Assembly (NCBI GenBank): GCA_903915465.1
Contig: CAIWTA010000312.1
Location: 1 to 40,091 of the forward strand
Source of the DNA: an uncultured Bacteroidales bacterium
Lineage (GTDB): Bacteria; Bacteroidota; Bacteroidia; Bacteroidales; FEN-979
DNA: 40,091 nucleotides
Reading direction: 5' to 3'
Below the pieces are notes generated by a model. That model was not told the DNA's origin. It saw nothing but the letters and a program-made list of their open reading frames with translations, and did no database searches. Shown here piece by piece: positions 24,230 through 33,055 of this stretch (positions are counted from its first letter, which is position 1; each line of letters opens with the position of its first letter). Both the position numbers and the translations under genes were made by a program.

Positions 24230-25293
24230 ATGAAATTCCAGGCATTACGACATAAAAACCATATTGGCAGAATTTTTGCGCACATCGTTTTTTGGTTGTT
24301 CAGCCTGGTTCTTTTCTCGGTTTTAATTTTTTATACCCGGAATTTCAGGATCTCCGCGATGGATTTCAAGACGGCCGTGAATATCCTGATCACAATTTTC
24401 TTATTAGCCGTTTCCGTTTACATCAACATTCTTTGGTTGCTTCCGTTCTTTTTTTCAAGGCGAAGGTTTCTTTTATTTACCTGCCTGGAAATAATCAATA
24501 TCGCGCTTTTTATCTGTTTAAATTATTGCATTTCAATGGCCTTTGAAGGCAAACTATCTCACTATACCAGTGAGATGATAGCAGAATTTATCCTGGTATT
24601 GATTTTTCTGGTTATTACAACGCTGATAAAATTTACACGGGATTCTATTGCTCTCCAGGATGCAGAACTGAGAATAAAAGAAATTGAACGTCAGAATATT
24701 GAATCCGAACTACAGGCATTGAAGGCTCAGTTCAATCCTCATTTTTTTTCAATACACTGAACAGCATATATGCTCTGAGTTTAGATAAATCAGATAAGGC
24801 ACCTGAATTGATTTTAAAATTATCGGAATTGATGCGATATGTTCTTTATGACACCCGCGGTAACTGTGTTCCTATTAGTAAGCAACTGGGATTCCTGAAA
24901 AGTTATATTTATCTGGAAAAACTGCGTACAGACGAAGGCCGAACCATTGACCTGGACATTCAGGGAAATAACCTGGAAGTCTGTATTGCACCACTTTTAC
25001 TTGAGCCGTTTGTTGAAAATGCGTTCAAGCATGGCGCAAGAGATAAGAGAAGTCATCCTTTCATCCGTATTCATATTGATTTATCCAGAATAAACCGACT
25101 GGGGTTCATGATTGAAAACAATAAAGACGAGAACACGTTGCCCCAGGAGAAACCTGGTATCGCCAAAGGGATTGGGCTTACAAATGTTAATAAAAGGTTG
25201 GAGCTGTTATATCCCGGGAGGCATCATTTACAAATTACAGACACCCCTGACCTGTTCAGGGTAGAATTGACCATAGAAACGCATGAAAATTAA
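24230..25293 (+). pseudogene. LytS-type sensor histidine kinase with a one-base frameshift at the H-box (right pair)
   Basis: The first frame (24230-24760, 176 residues) encodes four membrane helices, a coiled linker and the H-box up to NPHFF, then stops. The second frame carries the rest (LNSIYAL, then LMRYVLYDT, FVENAFKHG and GIGLTNVNKRLELLYPG) and ends at 25293. The break is in eight T at 24742-24749. One extra T restores a 354-residue protein with H-F-F-F-N-T-L-N at the phospho-acceptor site (His171), close to the usual HFLFNTLN. All other kinase motifs are intact. It may be a sequencing error, a fresh mutation or a slippage-regulated gene. The regulator gene overlaps its end by 11 bp. 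Confidence 0.85.
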
Positions 25294-25999
25294 ATGCCTT
25301 ATAATCGATGATGAACCGCTGGCTCAGCGGGTTATTGAACGGTATGCAGAAGATCTTTCATCCCTGGAGATCGTGCGTAAATGCGACCATGCCATGGACG
25401 CACTCGAATTGCTTAAATCCAACGAGATAGACCTGATCTTCCTTGATATCAACATGCCTAAACTGACCGGGATTGAATTTCTCCGGACATTGAAGCATCC
25501 CCCGCTTGTCATTATTACCACGGCTTATGCCGAATATGCCATTCAAGGATATGATTTGAATGTTTTGGATTACCTGATGAAACCATTTTCATTCGAAAGG
25601 TTTGTCAAGGCAGTACTGAAAGCGCAGGAATTCCTCCGCAGCAGAGAACTCCCCGGCGGAGAAATGAATCAGCAGGAATCCACCGAAGGTGACTTTATCT
25701 TTATCAAATCAAGTAAAAAGACATTCCGTGTTAATTTCTCGGATATTCTATATGTAGAAGCGCTGGGAGATTATGTTAAAGTTTTTACGATTGATAAAAT
25801 GATCGTAAGCTACCAATCGATGAAAAATCTGGAAAAGTTGCTACCCAAAAAGAATTTCCCAAGGATTCACAAGTCCTATATAATATCCATGGCAATGGTT
25901 GAAATGATAGAAGGAAACCACGTCAAGATCAAGGACCGCCAGATACCGATCGGAACCAATTATAAATCAGAGTTTGAGAAACTGATCAAAACCATTTAA
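25283..25999 (+). CDS. LytTR-family response regulator (right pair)
   Basis: The product is 238 residues: receiver domain (1-120) with Asp9/Asp10 and phospho-acceptor Asp55 (LIFLDINMPK), Lys in LMKPFSFERF, then a LytTR domain (about 130-235, motifs VNFSDILYVEALGDYVKVF and FPRIHKSYIISM). It overlaps the end of the kinase gene by 11 bp, so it is normally co-translated with it. If the kinase frameshift is real, this regulator could be an orphan served by another kinase, for example the left-hand paralogue. It stands convergent with the HdeD-like gene, 2 bp apart. Confidence 0.94.
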   Translation: MKIKCLIIDDEPLAQRVIERYAEDLSSLEIVRKCDHAMDALELLKSNEIDLIFLDINMPKLTGIEFLRTLKHPPLVIITTAYAEYAIQGYDLNVLDYLMKPFSFERFVKAVLKAQEFLRSRELPGGEMNQQESTEGDFIFIKSSKKTFRVNFSDILYVEALGDYVKVFTIDKMIVSYQSMKNLEKLLPKKNFPRIHKSYIISMAMVEMIEGNHVKIKDRQIPIGTNYKSEFEKLIKTI

Positions 26000-26001
26000 G
26001 G

Positions 26002-26574
26002 TCACAAAACATGTGGTTCTTTTTCTTTTCCACGGATTACGCGAACTTTGCGCAGTAAAAAAGAAAGATAAATCATTATCAGTCCGAACAGGATTGAAAG
26101 AGCGCCAATGAGTTGGGCAACAAGGGTGGCAATTTCAAACGGTTTTATGCAAAGAAAGATACCAAGAGCAATTGTCAGCAGACCATTAAAAAGGATGATG
26201 TTTTTATTGGCAATGGTTTTCCCGACATTCACCAATATTGCTATCTGAAAGATTCCAACGACAATAGCCCAAACGCCAATCAGGAGAAGAAAAAAGCGTA
26301 AGATATCTGCTTTGGGTGCGATGATAATAACCAGTCCGATGGCAACGCTTGCGATCGATTGGAACAAGATCATTCCAACTTTTTTATCTTTCTTCAGGTT
26401 ATTAACAGAAGCAACCAGAAGTATTACTCCGGCACCCAACATTGCAATACCAAAATAGAGAATAATTCCCTGTAACAATTCCTGCTTACATAATAACATC
26501 AATAATCCAAAAATGATAGAAATGATGCCATTCGTGGTCAGAAACCACCAGTTTTTATATGTTTGTGTTTCCAT
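26002..26574 (-). CDS. HdeD-family (DUF308) membrane protein
   Basis: The product is 190 residues and almost entirely hydrophobic, with six predicted membrane helices arranged as repeated pairs. The start, NWWFLTTNGIISIIFGLLML, and the repeated 'G..i..G' helices are typical of DUF308/HdeD proteins. In E. coli HdeD is linked to acid resistance; in Bacteroidota the role is undefined. It ends in a short charged tail (GKEKEPHVL). It lies 30 bp downstream of the LysE-like gene on the same strand and could share its transcript. Confidence 0.85.
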   Translation of the reverse strand: METQTYKNWWFLTTNGIISIIFGLLMLLCKQELLQGIILYFGIAMLGAGVILLVASVNNLKKDKKVGMILFQSIASVAIGLVIIIAPKADILRFFLLLIGVWAIVVGIFQIAILVNVGKTIANKNIILFNGLLTIALGIFLCIKPFEIATLVAQLIGALSILFGLIMIYLSFLLRKVRVIRGKEKEPHVL

Positions 26575-26604
26575 ATTTTGCAGGGTTTGGTGTTGTGAAA
26601 TTAA

Positions 26605-27276
26605 TTATGAACTCCGTAATGACCTGATGTGGGAATAAAATTCATATACAGTTCCCACGATGATAAAGGTTCCGATGATCATGAAAAGAATTCCGACGAT
26701 CCGGTTGATCCAAAGTTTAACGACAGGTTTCTCCAGTACTTTGATCTGATTTGCCAGAACGCATTTTAAGATATCTGTTGCCAATACCATTGCAAGTGCT
26801 CCGATGAAAAAGGATGCCACTGATTTTCGTTTATCCGGGCCGCTGTAAGTAGAACTTATAGAAACCACACAGGTGATCCAGAAGAACCACAGTGAGGGAT
26901 TGGCAATATTGAGAATAAAACCTTTAAAAAAGTAAGGGATGGAACCGGGGCGTTTAACCTTTATTTCCGTAACCACCTCGATCTGCTCCGTTTTTGAGAC
27001 TTTCTTGAAGAATGTGAAAATTCCGAAGGTAGTCATTACAATTCCCCCTATGACACCAAAAACGAGTCTGTAACTCGGGTCGGTGACTATTTCAGAAACT
27101 CCGAAAAATGCCCCTACAACGATCAGCAGATCACTTGCAAAGATGCCAAATGCAAGGAAGATCCCGATTTTCACTCCATGTTTGATACTTGTCTGGAGGA
27201 GTGCAAAAAGGGCAGGACCCAGTGTGATTGCCACAGTGATTCCCAGGACTAAACCTTTGAAAAACGGGATTACCAA
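26605..27276 (-). CDS. LysE-family translocator
   Basis: The product is 223 residues with about six membrane helices. The first helix pair, FFKGLVLGITVAITLGPALF then ALLQTSIKHG, is the hallmark of LysE/RhtB amino-acid exporters. The GxxxGDL-type segment appears here as FGIFASDLLIVVGA. It probably exports amino acids or related metabolites across the inner membrane; the substrate is unknown. No ATG fits, so the start is probably TTG at 27276, with ATT or ATA codons further upstream also in frame. The HdeD-like gene follows after 30 bp. Confidence 0.85.
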   Translation of the reverse strand: MVIPFFKGLVLGITVAITLGPALFALLQTSIKHGVKIGIFLAFGIFASDLLIVVGAFFGVSEIVTDPSYRLVFGVIGGIVMTTFGIFTFFKKVSKTEQIEVVTEIKVKRPGSIPYFFKGFILNIANPSLWFFWITCVVSISSTYSGPDKRKSVASFFIGALAMVLATDILKCVLANQIKVLEKPVVKLWINRIVGILFMIIGTFIIVGTVYEFYSHIRSLRSS

Positions 27277-27335
27277 ATTATTTTCTTCTTTTTTCCCAAT
27301 TATTAGCTAACGAATTTTCCAGACTTAACAAGGGG

Positions 27336-27358
27336 AATTGCATTCTATGCCTGCAATT
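27336..27358. other. short stem-loop between the GH3-like and LysE-like genes
   Basis: AATTGCA (27336-27342) and TGCAATT (27352-27358) are perfect inverted repeats around a 9-nt loop. There is no T run on the minus strand, so it is not a classical terminator. It could be a processing or regulatory hairpin, or chance. Confidence 0.3.
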
Positions 27359-27370
27359 AACCTATTCCCG

Positions 27371-28915
27371 TCAGGTAAGGACTTCATTGTATTTACATAG
27401 ATATTTCTCCCACTGTACCAAGGGTTCATTTTTCAGTACCCGCGGAAACTTGTGTGCACCTCCTTCTTTGCCGGTTGCTTTCAAAAAATCATAGAATACC
27501 TGTAATGGGATCACTTCTGCCGTAACTTCACGAATTGCTTCGTTGCGTTCAACACGGTAATCATCGTTCAGAAATCCCAGGTATTCGTCGAGTTTTGCAG
27601 CAGCGATTACGGGATCAATAGGATTGTCGGTTCCAAGATACCATTTATGGGCAAACAGACCTCCATGATGAATTCCGGCAACACTGAACTCGGGAATCAA
27701 AATATTGAATTCGTTCTGAAGCATTTTTATCGCACGGTTCATATTATCCTGCGACAAATGTTCCCCGCAGAGGCTGAGGAATTGTTTGGTACGCCCCGTC
27801 AGAATGATCTCTCCGGCTCTGGCATTCGTAAACCGTAAAATGTCGCCGATCAGGTATCGCCAGGCTCCGGAACAGGTGGTCAGCAGCAAAGCATATTCTT
27901 TTCCATTTTCTACCTGCGCAAGCGGGAGAACTTCCGGATCGGAAACAAGGTTGCCATCTGCATCAAAATTCTTTTCGTTATAGGGGATAAATTCGTAAAA
28001 CAAGCCGTTATCAAGAACCAAAGACATTGACTTATTAATTCCGGCCTGCTGAAAGGCGATGTAGCCTTCGGATGCAAGGTAGGATTCATTATATACGATT
28101 TCTCTCCCCAGCAATTTCCTAAAACTTTTCACATACGGATCAAATGAAACTCCGCTATGTACATAAGCTGACAAGTTGGGCCAGATTTCATGAATGTTGT
28201 TTACATGATAATAATCGATGATTTTTTCCATGATGATTTGAATCCATGAAGGAACTCCAACGATTATGCCGATATCCCAGGCTGCGGCATTTTTCACGAT
28301 TTCATTCAGCTTATCAGCCCAATCTCTTTCTCTTGAAATAAGGGGACCAGGTTTATGAAAATGCTGGAACCAGAAAGGAAGACTGCCGGTTGTAATGCCA
28401 GAAAGGTCTCCTTTGTAATAAGTTCCATTATACTGCAGATGAGTACTTCCCCCGATCATTAGGATGCTCTTGGTGTAAAAGTCGGCAGGGAAGTTGTATT
28501 TTGTTGTCATCACCAATTGGCGAATGGAAGTCTTGCGGATGGCGCGCAACATATCCGTGGTTACAGGAATGTGTTTTGAAGAAGACTCAGAGGTTCCTGA
28601 AGTGAGCGCAAAATATTTTACCCTGCCCGGCCAGGTTACCCAGGATTCTCCGTTCAGGCTGCGGTACCACCAATTTTTGAACATGGAACTATAATCATGA
28701 ACAGGTACTATCTTCTGAAAAGCCCCGATAACATCTTTCTGGGAAAGGATCTCTGAGAATCCATAATGTTCGCCAAAAGCCGTGTCCTGAGCCCTGTTTA
28801 ATAGTTTCCGCAACTCTTTCTTTTGCACCTGGACAGGGTTGAGGTTTTTTTTGATATCTTGCGGATATTGAGCTAAAGTATATGCAGTTTTTATTATGGA
28901 GCCCAGGATCGGCAT
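27371..28915 (-). CDS. GH3-family acyl-acid amido synthetase-like protein
   Basis: The product is 514 residues from the ATG at 28915; an upstream in-frame ATG at 28960 is less likely. GH3 proteins belong to the ANL superfamily of adenylating enzymes. The ATP-binding motif TSGTSES lies at about residues 105-111. Other family motifs are YNESYLASEG, GAWRYLIGDILRF and the C-terminal hinge-like TGRTKQFLSLCGEHLS. In plants these enzymes conjugate amino acids to jasmonate or auxin; the substrate of the Bacteroidota versions is not established. It is transcribed alone and diverges from the EEP hydrolase gene across a region holding dispersed repeat copy A. Confidence 0.9.
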   Translation of the reverse strand: MPILGSIIKTAYTLAQYPQDIKKNLNPVQVQKKELRKLLNRAQDTAFGEHYGFSEILSQKDVIGAFQKIVPVHDYSSMFKNWWYRSLNGESWVTWPGRVKYFALTSGTSESSSKHIPVTTDMLRAIRKTSIRQLVMTTKYNFPADFYTKSILMIGGSTHLQYNGTYYKGDLSGITTGSLPFWFQHFHKPGPLISRERDWADKLNEIVKNAAAWDIGIIVGVPSWIQIIMEKIIDYYHVNNIHEIWPNLSAYVHSGVSFDPYVKSFRKLLGREIVYNESYLASEGYIAFQQAGINKSMSLVLDNGLFYEFIPYNEKNFDADGNLVSDPEVLPLAQVENGKEYALLLTTCSGAWRYLIGDILRFTNARAGEIILTGRTKQFLSLCGEHLSQDNMNRAIKMLQNEFNILIPEFSVAGIHHGGLFAHKWYLGTDNPIDPVIAAAKLDEYLGFLNDDYRVERNEAIREVTAEVIPLQVFYDFLKATGKEGGAHKFPRVLKNEPLVQWEKYLCKYNEVLT

Positions 28916-29068
28916 GTTACCAGTTTGAAAAGAATTGTAAAAATATGAAATTATTGCCAAACGCAGGTACTCTATTCCTCTTAAGAAACAACTTTTAAAA
29001 TCATTGAATTTTAGAAAGTTGAAAAATATTTTTTATAGAATTATTGCTTCTTGAAGAAAAAAAATTAC

Positions 29069-29180
29069 AGTCATCACATTAGCAGCCTTGGCTTCTTCGG
29101 TTCCGGCGAAGCCGGAAATCTCGCGAAGCGAGATAGAAGAAGACGCAGCTGCGTTGTGGTGACGAGGCCTGAGCGCAATG
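29069..29180 (+). repeat. dispersed hairpin repeat, copy A
   Basis: This is one of the copies of an intergenic element of about 112-122 bp in this window. Hairpin 1 is TTCCGGC-GAA-GCCGGAA (29101-29117). Hairpin 2 abuts it directly: ATCTCGC-GAA-GCGAGAT (29118-29134). A CGCAGCTGCG palindrome and a GAGGCC motif follow. Compared with copies B and C it lacks about 8 bp around the third hairpin. It lies between divergent genes (GH3-like and EEP hydrolase), in a gap of about 365 bp that otherwise shows nothing. Confidence 0.85.
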
Positions 29181-29281
29181 AAAATTTATAGGGCAAATGG
29201 TAATGTTTTCTGAATATTATCAAGTTGAAAAAGCACTTGTTTTTGTAGTTATTGCTAAGTTTTAGCTAAGCCTTCACCAAT

Positions 29282-30379
29282 ATGAAAAAAGGAAGAAGAA
29301 ATATATCCCTCATTGTTACTGTTATTTTCCTAATCCCCGTCCTTGTGATTCTGGGTTTTTTATTTGTGCTGACGGTCATTGATAAAAAATTGCCGCTGTA
29401 TGAGGTTATTGAAATTAAGAAAAAAGTCGCCCCGGAAGTATCCATAAAAAACGAATTAACCATTCTGACATGGAATATCGGATATGGGGGTTTAGGTAAA
29501 GAGATGGATTTTTTTTATGAAGGAGGAACCCGGGTCCGCCCTGAAAAGGAGGAATTAATACGGTATATGGCAGGCATTAACCAGTTTCTTGGTGCTCAGG
29601 ATTCAACAGATTTCATCTTTGTCCAGGAAGCCGACTTCAATTCAAAAAGGAGTTATTTCCAGGATGAGGTAACAGCAATAAGTGATGTGCTGGATTCTTA
29701 TTGTTATGCTGTTGCAAGAAATTATGATAGCCGGTTCGTTCCATTCCCAATTACCGAGCCGATGGGCAGGGTAACTTCGGGGATTGTCACTTTCTCTAGA
29801 TACCGTCCTGTACAAGCTGAACGAAAAGGTTTCGGAACAAATTTCTCATGGCCGAAACAATTGTTTTTCCTCCAGCGTTGTTTTCTGGTTTTTCGATTCA
29901 ATCTTGGAAATGGGAAAGAACTTGTACTCATCAATACGCACAATTCAACTTTTGACAAAGGCGGTGAATTACGGAAGAAAGAATTGGCAAAGCTGCAGTC
30001 TTTCATGATTCAAGAGTACAAAAAAGGAAATTATGTAGTTGCAGGTGGTGACTGGAACAATAATCCTCCAGGATTTTTAAAAAAAACTATCCTGACAGGA
30101 GACCAGGTAAAGCAAATATATCCTCCCATTAATTCAACTTACCTGTCAGGATGGAAGTTTGCCTTTGACCCAACACTTCCAACTAACAGGAATGTTGATT
30201 CCCCTTATCGAAAAGGGAAAACAAAAACCACAATCATTGATTTCTTTGTCATATCACCAAATATCGAATTAGTATCGGCGAAAACTTTCGAAACCGGATT
30301 TAAGTATTCGGATCATCAACCGGTGCAGATAAAAATACGAATGAACCAGAGCCGGTGCGCCAGACAAGATGAAGAATGA
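29282..30379 (+). CDS. endonuclease/exonuclease/phosphatase-family protein, membrane-anchored
   Basis: The product is 365 residues. An N-terminal membrane helix (about 9-33) is followed by an EEP fold. Catalytic-type residues are visible: Asn65 in LTWNIGYGG, Glu116 in VQEADF, His220 in INTHNS, Asp257 and Asn259 in GGDWNNNP, and Asp344/His345 in SDHQPV. This is the full metal-dependent phosphodiesterase set. The substrate (nucleic acid, phospholipid or sugar phosphate) cannot be decided. Membrane anchoring, with the catalytic domain probably outside the cytoplasm, argues against DNA repair. The RluA-type gene follows closely on the same strand. Confidence 0.9.
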   Translation: MKKGRRNISLIVTVIFLIPVLVILGFLFVLTVIDKKLPLYEVIEIKKKVAPEVSIKNELTILTWNIGYGGLGKEMDFFYEGGTRVRPEKEELIRYMAGINQFLGAQDSTDFIFVQEADFNSKRSYFQDEVTAISDVLDSYCYAVARNYDSRFVPFPITEPMGRVTSGIVTFSRYRPVQAERKGFGTNFSWPKQLFFLQRCFLVFRFNLGNGKELVLINTHNSTFDKGGELRKKELAKLQSFMIQEYKKGNYVVAGGDWNNNPPGFLKKTILTGDQVKQIYPPINSTYLSGWKFAFDPTLPTNRNVDSPYRKGKTKTTIIDFFVISPNIELVSAKTFETGFKYSDHQPVQIKIRMNQSRCARQDEE

Positions 30380-30448
30380 TAATACTTTTCATTCGTTGCA
30401 TTTTCTTTACGACCTTTGCAGCTAATTGGTTCAGGAATAATCCATCAA

Positions 30449-31324
30449 ATGCAGATCAAAGCTACCAAAGAGTCTTCTCTCTCGGATCTTCTCCTTGCGG
30501 AATTTAAAACAGCCTCGAGGAGTATGGTCAAGAAAATCATCCTTCATGGTTCCGTGACAATAAACGGAAATAAAATCAGCATTCCAGGAACCTTGCTACA
30601 ACCCGGTGATGTTGTTGAATACATAAAGCACAAAGCACAACCGGGAAGTTCCAATGCTCCATTTCCTGTCATTTTTGAAGACGAATCCCTTCTGGTTGTT
30701 GAAAAGCCTGCAGGGATTCTGACACATGCAGAGAAAGGGACAACCGGTACATCTCTTTACAAAGAAATGCTGGAATATATAAAAGAACGATCCAAAGGAA
30801 AAGAGCGGATCTATGTTGTACATAGGCTTGACCGTGAAGTTTCCGGGATTGTCCTTTTCGTAAAGAATGAGCACGTGCAGGAACAGATAAAAGCGAACTG
30901 GCGGGAAACGACGAAACGGTATTGGGCACTTGTTCATGGATCTCCTGAAAAAGAAGCAGGGACACTTGAAAGCTGGTTAATAGAAGGCCGTGATCAGAAG
31001 ATGTTTTCAGTAAAACAGAACGAGGATGCCAAGCAGGCTATCACCCATTATAAAACAAGCAAGAAACTTGGAGATCTGACTTTGCTGGATGTTGAATTGG
31101 AGACGGGACGGAAGAACCAGATCAGGGTGCAACTTTCAGACATCGGCTGTCCTGTGGTTGGAGACTGGCGCTATGGGTCAAAGGACAATGTTAAGAGAAG
31201 AATTCGCTTACATGCTTATTATTTCAGCATGAATCATCCTGTGACAGGCCAATTTCTTGAGTTTTCAAGCCGCATGCCAAGGGGATTTATGACGTTGGGG
31301 GATAAGGAAGAGAAGTATAAGTGA
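30449..31324 (+). CDS. RluA-family rRNA/tRNA pseudouridine synthase
   Basis: The product is 291 residues from the ATG at 30449; a TTG at 30416 is also in frame but lies in the likely leader. An S4 RNA-binding domain (about 11-58) precedes the catalytic domain with the RluA motif HRLDREVSGIVLF, in which Asp128 is the catalytic residue. KPAGILTHA and the C-terminal GRKNQIRVQLSDIGCPVVGD motif are also present. It isomerises specific uridines in rRNA or tRNA; the exact site (RluA, C or D type) is not clear. It lies about 70 bp after the EEP gene and is convergent with the SpoU methyltransferase gene. Confidence 0.93.
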   Translation: MQIKATKESSLSDLLLAEFKTASRSMVKKIILHGSVTINGNKISIPGTLLQPGDVVEYIKHKAQPGSSNAPFPVIFEDESLLVVEKPAGILTHAEKGTTGTSLYKEMLEYIKERSKGKERIYVVHRLDREVSGIVLFVKNEHVQEQIKANWRETTKRYWALVHGSPEKEAGTLESWLIEGRDQKMFSVKQNEDAKQAITHYKTSKKLGDLTLLDVELETGRKNQIRVQLSDIGCPVVGDWRYGSKDNVKRRIRLHAYYFSMNHPVTGQFLEFSSRMPRGFMTLGDKEEKYK

Positions 31325-31359
31325 TTGGTGATTAGTGATTAGTATATTTAACAATTGTT

Positions 31360-32163
31360 TTATTTAAATCCTCGTTGGCGAAGGGCTTCGAAGATTACGA
31401 TGGCTGCGGAGGTGGAGACATTCATTGAATCAATTTTCCCGTTCATCGGGATCTTCACCAGGGTGTTTGATTCCTTCAACCAGGTTTCACTTAGTCCGTT
31501 TGCTTCAGATCCCATGATGATCGCAGCGGGTTGGCAGAAATCTGTTTCGTGGTAAAATTGTATTCCTGTCAATGCTGTTCCGAAACTTTTTATCTTTTTT
31601 GAACGAAGCCAGCCAATGGTTTCTTCACTATTACTGGTTACAATAGGTATTGTAAAGATACAGCCTATGCTGGCGCGGATTGCATTCGGATTATAGATGT
31701 CGGTTTGTGGATCGCAAATGATTACCGCATCAAGGTTTGCGGCATCGGCAGTACGGAGGATGGCGCCAAGGTTCCCAGGTTTTTCGACCGTTTCGAGCAC
31801 AAGTATGAGTGGGCTTTTACGCAGTTTTAATTCGTCAAAAGTGAATCTCTTCGGAACAGCCAGTGCAATCACCCCTTCATGGTCTTTACGATAGGCTATC
31901 CGGTTATATAATGCAGATGGAATTTCAATTAAATCAAAAGAGTTTTCAGGACTAGCAGTAAGTTCAGCAAGTTCGTTTTCAGCAATGAAATCTTTACAAT
32001 ACAGCAAAACGGTAATGCTAAATCCGGAAAGTAATGCCAGCCTGATCTCACGAACTCCTTCAATGACGACGAGATTCTGGTTCTTCCGTTCACGGGCTTT
32101 TTCGGTAAGGAGAAGAACGTTTTTAATCAGTGGATTCTGAGAACTCGTTATCAGTTTGGACAT
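31360..32163 (-). CDS. TrmH/SpoU-family RNA 2'-O-methyltransferase
   Basis: The product is 267 residues from the ATG at 32163; the longer in-frame extension to 32253 overlaps the promoter of the divergent Rrf2 gene and lacks family similarity. An N-terminal substrate-binding region (motif ITSSQNPLIKNVLLL) is followed by the SPOUT knot with motif 1 EKPGNLGAILRTADA, motif 2 IIMGSEANGLS and motif 3 IPMNGKIDSMNVSTSAAI. It uses S-adenosylmethionine to methylate a ribose in rRNA or tRNA. The exact target is not assignable. The start is 110 bp from the divergent Rrf2 gene. Confidence 0.94.
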   Translation of the reverse strand: MSKLITSSQNPLIKNVLLLTEKARERKNQNLVVIEGVREIRLALLSGFSITVLLYCKDFIAENELAELTASPENSFDLIEIPSALYNRIAYRKDHEGVIALAVPKRFTFDELKLRKSPLILVLETVEKPGNLGAILRTADAANLDAVIICDPQTDIYNPNAIRASIGCIFTIPIVTSNSEETIGWLRSKKIKSFGTALTGIQFYHETDFCQPAAIIMGSEANGLSETWLKESNTLVKIPMNGKIDSMNVSTSAAIVIFEALRQRGFK

Positions 32164-32219
32164 CTTACGTTTGAAATGATGAATGAAAACAAAGCTATGT
32201 ATCTTTTTTAATTTTTCCC

Positions 32220-32248
32220 TTGCATGATAAAAATATTTATTATATTTG
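32220..32248 (+). promoter_or_regulatory. Bacteroidota-type promoter for the Rrf2 gene
   Basis: TTG (32220-32222) and TATATTTG (32241-32248) match the -33 and -7 (TAnnTTTG) elements with an 18-nt spacer. The Rrf2 ATG follows 26 bp later. The match is good and the position supports 32274 as the start codon. Confidence 0.65.
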
Positions 32249-32273
32249 CGCATTCAAATACCTGAATGGGATT

Positions 32274-32672
32274 ATGTCAAAAATTTTCACTTTATCTGAA
32301 GCCGCTTCGATCGCCATACATGGAATGGTGTTGATTGCCAGGAATAACAATGGGATCAATGCGGTAAAGATCGCCGAACAAACGGGTTTATCGAAGAACC
32401 ATATTTCGAAGGTTCTGCAACGCCTCGTAAAAACCGATCTCCTAAAATCTGTCCGTGGGCCGCTGGGTGGATTTACTTTAAAGAAAAAGCCTGAAGAAGT
32501 TACTTTGCTGCACATTTACGAAACCATTGAAGGGAGTCTTGATGTAACAGATTGTCCCTTTAACTATGAGATCTGCGCTTTTGATAAATGTATGATGGGA
32601 AACAGCATCAATAAAATGACACTTGATTTCCGCAAATACCTGAAAAGCCAGACATTAAAAGACTACATTTAA
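32274..32672 (+). CDS. Rrf2-family transcriptional regulator with cysteine triad
   Basis: The product is 132 residues. The start at 32274 gives the canonical Rrf2 opening (KIFTLSEAASIAIHGM) and lies just after the predicted promoter. A winged helix-turn-helix occupies about residues 27-70 (motif IAEQTGLSKNHISKVLQRLVK, then GPLGGFTL). Three cysteines, Cys94, Cys101 and Cys106 (DCPFNYEIC then DKCMMG), lie where IscR, NsrR and RsrR bind an iron-sulfur cluster. It is therefore probably a redox, iron-sulfur or nitric-oxide sensor. It heads a row with a ferredoxin-like gene, a cupin and a broken DUF438 gene that it probably controls. Confidence 0.92.
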   Translation: MSKIFTLSEAASIAIHGMVLIARNNNGINAVKIAEQTGLSKNHISKVLQRLVKTDLLKSVRGPLGGFTLKKKPEEVTLLHIYETIEGSLDVTDCPFNYEICAFDKCMMGNSINKMTLDFRKYLKSQTLKDYI

Positions 32673-32852
32673 TTTTTTTTATTATAAAGACGCAAAACGA
32701 TACCTGAAAAACACGGAAAAACACAACAGTTTGTTTGCTGCCCTAAAACTATTCATTGTTATCTGTTCAATTTTCATTGGCATTTGTGCGTTGTTCACTG
32801 AAAAAGCGAACAGTGAGTAATGTGCAGGGAACAATGAATAGCTAATAGTGAA

Positions 32853-32970
32853 CAGTCGCCGTATAAGCAGCCTTGGCTTCAACGGTTCCGGCGAAGCCGG
32901 AAATCTCACGAAGTGAGATAGAAGAAGGCGCAGTTGTGGCGACGAGGCCGCCCGGTCTGAGGGCAATGAT
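32853..32970 (+). repeat. dispersed hairpin repeat, copy B
   Basis: Hairpin 1 is TTCCGGC-GAA-GCCGGAA (32886-32902). Hairpin 2 is ATCTCAC-GAA-GTGAGAT (32903-32919); relative to copy A one G-C pair has become A-T, a compensatory change. Hairpin 3 is AGGCC-GCCC-GGTCT (about 32945-32958), with a G-U pair. The CAGCTGCG palindrome is shortened in this copy. It fills much of the 383-bp gap between the Rrf2 gene and the ferredoxin-like gene. The rest of that gap shows no gene; frames read antisense through it are repeat-derived. Confidence 0.85.
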
Positions 32971-33055
32971 AGATTGAAAAACATGACGAACAATTAATGA
33001 ACTTATAAAGAAATAAGCACAAGACAGAGAAATAACCAACGAATAAAAGTAAAAC

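Noticed and set aside
31322-31342. Three 7-bp tandem units (TGATTGG, TGATTAG, TGATTAG) after the RluA-type gene
   Set aside because: Too short and simple to interpret; noted only as a minor simple repeat between convergent genes.
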